Below, one piece after another: positions 60,936 through 64,000 of a DNA stretch of 64,000 nucleotides. The DNA comes from R-RK-3 sp031399085 (lineage in GTDB: Bacteria; Pseudomonadota; Alphaproteobacteria; Rhizobiales; Rhodomicrobiaceae). The notes beneath the pieces are model-generated. The model saw nothing but the letters and a program-made list of their open reading frames with translations, ran no database searches and was not told the DNA's origin. Numbering within the stretch: position 1 is the first letter of the stretch; each line of letters opens with the position of its first letter. Location of the stretch: contig JANNOQ010000042.1 of NCBI GenBank assembly GCA_031399085.1, positions 62,001-126,000 of the forward strand. Reading direction: 5' to 3'. A program made the translations under genes and the position numbers.

Positions 60936-63155
60936 TCAACGCTCGTTGAAATAGCGCGGAAACCACCCTTCATGGCCGGCTCTGAGCCGGTCCAGCGCCA
61001 GCCGGTCTTCTCCCGGCAAAACGATTTCATTGCCGCCCGCCTGTCCGACCATGCGGGCTGGAACGCCCGCGCTTTCCGCCCGCTCGACGACAGCGTCCGC
61101 TTGATCCGCATCGACGCCTAGCAAATAGCGGCCCTGGTCCTCGCCGAAATACAGGGCATGGAGCGGCACGGCGCTATCGTGGTCAGCCAATACGAAACCG
61201 GTTCCACCCGCGAGCGCCATTTCGGCGAGGGCAAGCAGCATTCCTCCATCCGAAATGTCATGCGCCGTGCTGCAAACCCCTTCGCGGATCAGCGCCCGCA
61301 CCAGATCGCCCGCGCGCTTTTCCGCGGCGAGATCGACGGGGGGCGGCGCGCCTTGGAATGCGCCGGTCGCCATCATTTGATAGATCGACTGGCCCAGATG
61401 CCCGGTTTCAGCCCCGAGCAGGAGGATCGTCTGGCCTGGCTTCAGAGCGATGGACGCCGTGGCGGCGAGGTCGGGGATAAGCCCGATACCGCCAATGCCT
61501 GGGGTGGGCGGAATCGCCACGCCATTGGTCTCATTGTAAAGCGACACATTGCCCGAGACGACTGGGAAGGCGAGCGCGCGGCAGGCTTCCGCCATGCCCT
61601 GGATGCAGCCGACGAACTCGCCCATGATCTCGGGCCGCTCGGGATTGCCGAAATTCAGGCAGTCGGTGATGGCAAGCGGATCCGCGCCAGTCGCGGTCAG
61701 ATTGCGCCAGGTCTCGGCGACGGCCTGACGCCCGCCTTCGAGCGGATCGGCGGAGCAATAGCGCGGGGTCACATCGCAGGTGAGGGCGAGGCCCTTATTC
61801 GTGCCATGAATGCGGATCACGGCCGCGTCGCCGCCGGGGCGCTGGATCGTGTCGGCCATGACCATGTGGTCGTATTGTTCCCAAATCCAGCGCCTGGAGC
61901 AAAGATGCGGCGATCCCATCAGCTTCAGCAGCGCCTCCCCGATCGAGTTTGGCGCTGGCACATCTTCGGCGCGGATGATTGCGGGCGGCGTCCTGAGCTG
62001 ATAGGGCCGCTCATACATCGGCGCTTCATCAGCAAGCGCGGGGATCGGAATATCCGCTTCGAGCACGCCGCGATGGCTGATCTGCAGTCGCCCGGTCTCG
62101 GTCGTTGCGCCGATGACCGCGAAATCAAGCTCCCATTTGTGGAAAATCGCCTCGGCATGGGCCTCGGAGCCGGGGCGCAGCACCATCAGCATCCGCTCCT
62201 GGCTCTCCGACAGCATCATTTCATAGGCGTTCATGCCTGCCTCGCGCTGCGGCACATGGTCGAGATTGAGCGCGATGCCGACGCCGCCCTTGCTGGCCAT
62301 CTCGACGGAGGAGGATGTCAGGCCGGCCGCGCCCATATCCTGGATCGCGATGATCGCATCCTCGCGCATGAGTTCGAGACAGGCTTCCAGCAGCAGCTTT
62401 TCGGCAAACGGATCGCCGACTTGGACAGTGGGGCGCTTTTCCGCCGAGGCGTCGTCGAATTCTGCCGAGGCCATGGTCGCGCCGTGAATGCCGTCGCGCC
62501 CGGTTTTCGAACCGACATAGACGACGGGATTGCCCGCGCCCGCAGCCGCTGAATAAAAGATGCGGTTGGCGTCAACCAGACCCACGCACATGGCGTTGAC
62601 GAGAATATTGTTGTTGTAGCGCGGATCGAAATTCGTCTCGCCGCCAACCGTCGGCACACCAATGCAATTGCCGTAATCACCGATCCCCGCGACGACGCCC
62701 GCCACCAAATGGCGGGTCTTGGGATGGTCGGGCGAACCAAAGCGCAGCGCATTCAGATTGGCGACCGGGCGCGCGCCCATGGTAAAGACGTCGCGCATGA
62801 TGCCGCCGACGCCCGTCGCCGCCCCTTGATAGGGCTCGATATAGGAGGGGTGGTTATGGCTCTCCATCTTAAAGACGGCCGCCAGCCCATCGCCCAGATC
62901 GACGACGCCCGCATTCTCGCCCGGTCCCTGGATGACCTGGGGGCCTTCGGTTGGGAGCTGTCTCAGCCAGACCTTGGAGGATTTATAGGAGCAGTGCTCC
63001 GACCACATGACGGCGAAAATGCCAAGCTCGGTGAAGTTCGGCTCGCGCCCCAGCAGAGCGACGAGCCGTTCATATTCGTTCGGCTTGATGCCATGCTCGG
63101 CAATGAGATCCGGCGTCGGAGCTTGCATGGTTTTTCGAAGAGGGCTTTCGGTCAT
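60936..63155 (-). CDS. purL: Phosphoribosylformylglycinamidine synthase subunit PurL
   Basis: A 739-residue small-type PurL, the ATP-dependent synthetase subunit that converts FGAR to FGAM in purine synthesis, using ammonia from PurQ. Visible landmarks are TELGIFAVMWSEHCSYKSSK, VVDLGDGLAAVFKMESHNHPSYIEPYQGAATGVGGI and the second ATP-binding domain with CLNFGNPERPEIMG and SGNVSLYNE. Start choices are ATG 63155 (MTESPLRK) or 63128 (MQAPTPD); neither has a strong ribosome-binding site. It lies between bolA and an unknown gene that separates it from purQ. Confidence 0.96.
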   Translation of the reverse strand: MTESPLRKTMQAPTPDLIAEHGIKPNEYERLVALLGREPNFTELGIFAVMWSEHCSYKSSKVWLRQLPTEGPQVIQGPGENAGVVDLGDGLAAVFKMESHNHPSYIEPYQGAATGVGGIMRDVFTMGARPVANLNALRFGSPDHPKTRHLVAGVVAGIGDYGNCIGVPTVGGETNFDPRYNNNILVNAMCVGLVDANRIFYSAAAGAGNPVVYVGSKTGRDGIHGATMASAEFDDASAEKRPTVQVGDPFAEKLLLEACLELMREDAIIAIQDMGAAGLTSSSVEMASKGGVGIALNLDHVPQREAGMNAYEMMLSESQERMLMVLRPGSEAHAEAIFHKWELDFAVIGATTETGRLQISHRGVLEADIPIPALADEAPMYERPYQLRTPPAIIRAEDVPAPNSIGEALLKLMGSPHLCSRRWIWEQYDHMVMADTIQRPGGDAAVIRIHGTNKGLALTCDVTPRYCSADPLEGGRQAVAETWRNLTATGADPLAITDCLNFGNPERPEIMGEFVGCIQGMAEACRALAFPVVSGNVSLYNETNGVAIPPTPGIGGIGLIPDLAATASIALKPGQTILLLGAETGHLGQSIYQMMATGAFQGAPPPVDLAAEKRAGDLVRALIREGVCSTAHDISDGGMLLALAEMALAGGTGFVLADHDSAVPLHALYFGEDQGRYLLGVDADQADAVVERAESAGVPARMVGQAGGNEIVLPGEDRLALDRLRAGHEGWFPRYFNER

Positions 63156-63294
63156 GCGAAGGTCCGCTGAGGAGGGCACGCGGGAAATCAATATTGAAGC
63201 CGGCGCTCCCGCGCAGCCGCAAGAGGCACGCGGTCGCCGGCAGGTCTTGGAAAAACGGATGCGAAGGCGGGCGGCGGCGCCGCCCAACCATGTC

Positions 63295-63699
63295 CTAGTC
63301 GCCTTCTTCCTGGTCGAGCTCATATTCCGCTATGCCTTGTTTGAGCATCTCGGGCGCCTCTTCCAGGAATTCCTCATCGTCGTAATATTCGACATAGGGC
63401 GGAAAATATCCGGCGTCGTCCAAATCGTCCTCGCCCTGATCCTCGCCGAAGGTCGACTGAAAGGTGACGCTGCCATCTTCGTTGATCGTGATGGCGGCTA
63501 GCTTTTCCTTGCTCGGCACATGGGTGATGGTGATGGACCCCTCCGTGCCTTCCGCGAGCACGAATTCGAGCCGGCGGCTTTGGATTTTTTCCTTGAGCTT
63601 GCCATGCAAAGTCGCGGTCGCGGTTTTCAGCCCGGCCGCATCCATCTTCGGCATTTGCAGCTCGCGTTTCAGCTGGTCGACGTCGTCATCAAATCCCAT
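63295..63699 (-). CDS. Acidic hypothetical protein between purQ and purL
   Basis: A 134-residue protein I do not recognise. Residues 1-35 look helical, with lysines (LKRELQMPKMDAAGLKTATATL). The middle is strand-rich (RRLEFVLAEGTEGSITITHVPSKEKLAAITIN). The C-terminal third is strongly acidic and aromatic (FGEDQGEDDLDDAGYFPPYVEYYDDEEF). No signal or membrane segment is seen. Its position between purQ and purL on the same strand suggests co-expression with purine synthesis. The start ATG is at 63699. Confidence 0.6.
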   Translation of the reverse strand: MGFDDDVDQLKRELQMPKMDAAGLKTATATLHGKLKEKIQSRRLEFVLAEGTEGSITITHVPSKEKLAAITINEDGSVTFQSTFGEDQGEDDLDDAGYFPPYVEYYDDEEFLEEAPEMLKQGIAEYELDQEEGD

Positions 63700-63751
63700 A
63701 ACAGCGCTCCTTGTACGTTACGATTCCGCATCCGGCGGCGGCTTGCCGCCC

Positions 63752-64000
63752 TTAAAGACCGCTTATCAGCGATTCAAACAGACGCCGTCCATCCGCGCCA
63801 CCCAAGGCCGGGTCCGCCGCGCGTTCAGGGTGCGGCATCAACCCGAGAACGCGCCCGGTCTTGTCGTAAAGCCCGGCGATGTTGCGCTGCGATCCGTTGG
63901 GGTTGGCCTCGGGAGCAATCTCGCCATCCTCGCCGCAATAGCGGAAAGCGACTTGGCCCTCGCCCTCAAGCCGGTCGAGCGTGTCGTCATCGGCGAAATA
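63752..64000 (-). CDS. purQ: Phosphoribosylformylglycinamidine synthase subunit PurQ, C-terminal part
   Basis: The last 82 residues of PurQ run off the right edge. The end contains the PurQ segment YCGEDGEIAPEANPNGSQRNIAGL and the catalytic His-Glu of the class I glutamine amidotransferase triad in GLMPHPERA. PurQ hydrolyses glutamine and channels ammonia to PurL. The nucleophile Cys lies outside the window. It is on the same strand as purL and the acidic protein, with a 52-base gap to the latter. The stop is TAA at 63752-63754. Confidence 0.95.
   Translation of the reverse strand, partial: YFADDDTLDRLEGEGQVAFRYCGEDGEIAPEANPNGSQRNIAGLYDKTGRVLGLMPHPERAADPALGGADGRRLFESLISGL

Noticed and set aside
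61158..62552. 464-codon plus-strand frame across purL
   Set aside because: It is an antisense shadow of purL with no family resemblance or ribosome-binding site.

Overview
This 64 kb window is high-GC, densely coded bacterial chromosome. The gene content points to an alphaproteobacterium of the Hyphomicrobiales (Rhizobiales). Markers are the cell-cycle regulators GcrA and CckA, an aerobic CobS/CobT cobaltochelatase pair, an IalB-family periplasmic protein, the two-domain dCTP deaminase beside metZ and apaG, the argD-argF-hslO order, and a SAM-II riboswitch in front of metZ. A genus cannot be fixed from the sequence alone; a Beijerinckiaceae- or Methylocystaceae-like organism is a guess. I see no rRNA, tRNA, CRISPR array, intact transposase or prophage.

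Layout. 0-8.5 kb: end of a methyltransferase gene, an aquaporin-like channel, BolA, a J-domain protein, cobS-maoC-cobT, an AmpD-type amidase, a TerB/J-domain protein, a DMT transporter and a thioesterase. 8.5-13.1 kb: glutathione S-transferase, IalB, an orphan YejA-type peptide-binding protein, an SRPBCC protein and a small membrane protein. 13.2-17.6 kb: a looser, accessory-looking stretch with a TIM-barrel isomerase, a 49-residue membrane peptide, a solitary radical SAM enzyme, AT-richer non-coding DNA, a monooxygenase with a pentad-repeat N-terminus, and a tautomerase. 17.6-25.7 kb: GNAT-dcd, riboswitch-metZ-apaG, hslO-argF-argD and gcrA. 26.0-34.1 kb: the complete phosphate operon phoR-pstSCAB-phoU-phoB on the minus strand, with a Pho-box candidate before pstS. 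34.3-43.9 kb: small unknown secreted proteins, an RhlE-type helicase, an aminotransferase, a cytochrome b561-YceI fusion, glyoxalase I, and a double cold-shock protein followed by DUF192. 44.0-64.0 kb: mostly core genes (manC, a large DUF2339 membrane protein, a FliO-like protein, cckA, recA, alaS, icd, trmJ, rpsD, a PqiA-like protein, grxD-bolA, purL, an unknown acidic protein and the end of purQ).

How the parts work together. CobS and CobT are the AAA+/VWA motor of the three-subunit cobaltochelatase; CobN is not in the window. The Pho cluster is a self-contained sensor, regulator and transporter unit. ArgD and ArgF catalyse two steps of arginine synthesis. MetZ makes homocysteine under S-adenosylmethionine control. 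Grx4 (CGFS) with BolA is the usual iron-sulfur trafficking pair. PurQ and PurL are two FGAM synthase subunits. Several inverted-repeat elements (25.8, 38.1, 40.6 and 58.6 kb) sit between genes, as is common for short non-autonomous repeats in this order.

I found no clear, complete new defence or biosynthetic system. The best leads are the solitary cysteine-rich radical SAM protein with its small-peptide neighbour, the pentad-repeat/monooxygenase fusion, the riboswitch-plus-terminator before metZ, the unknown gene between purQ and purL, and the long leader of the double cold-shock gene.
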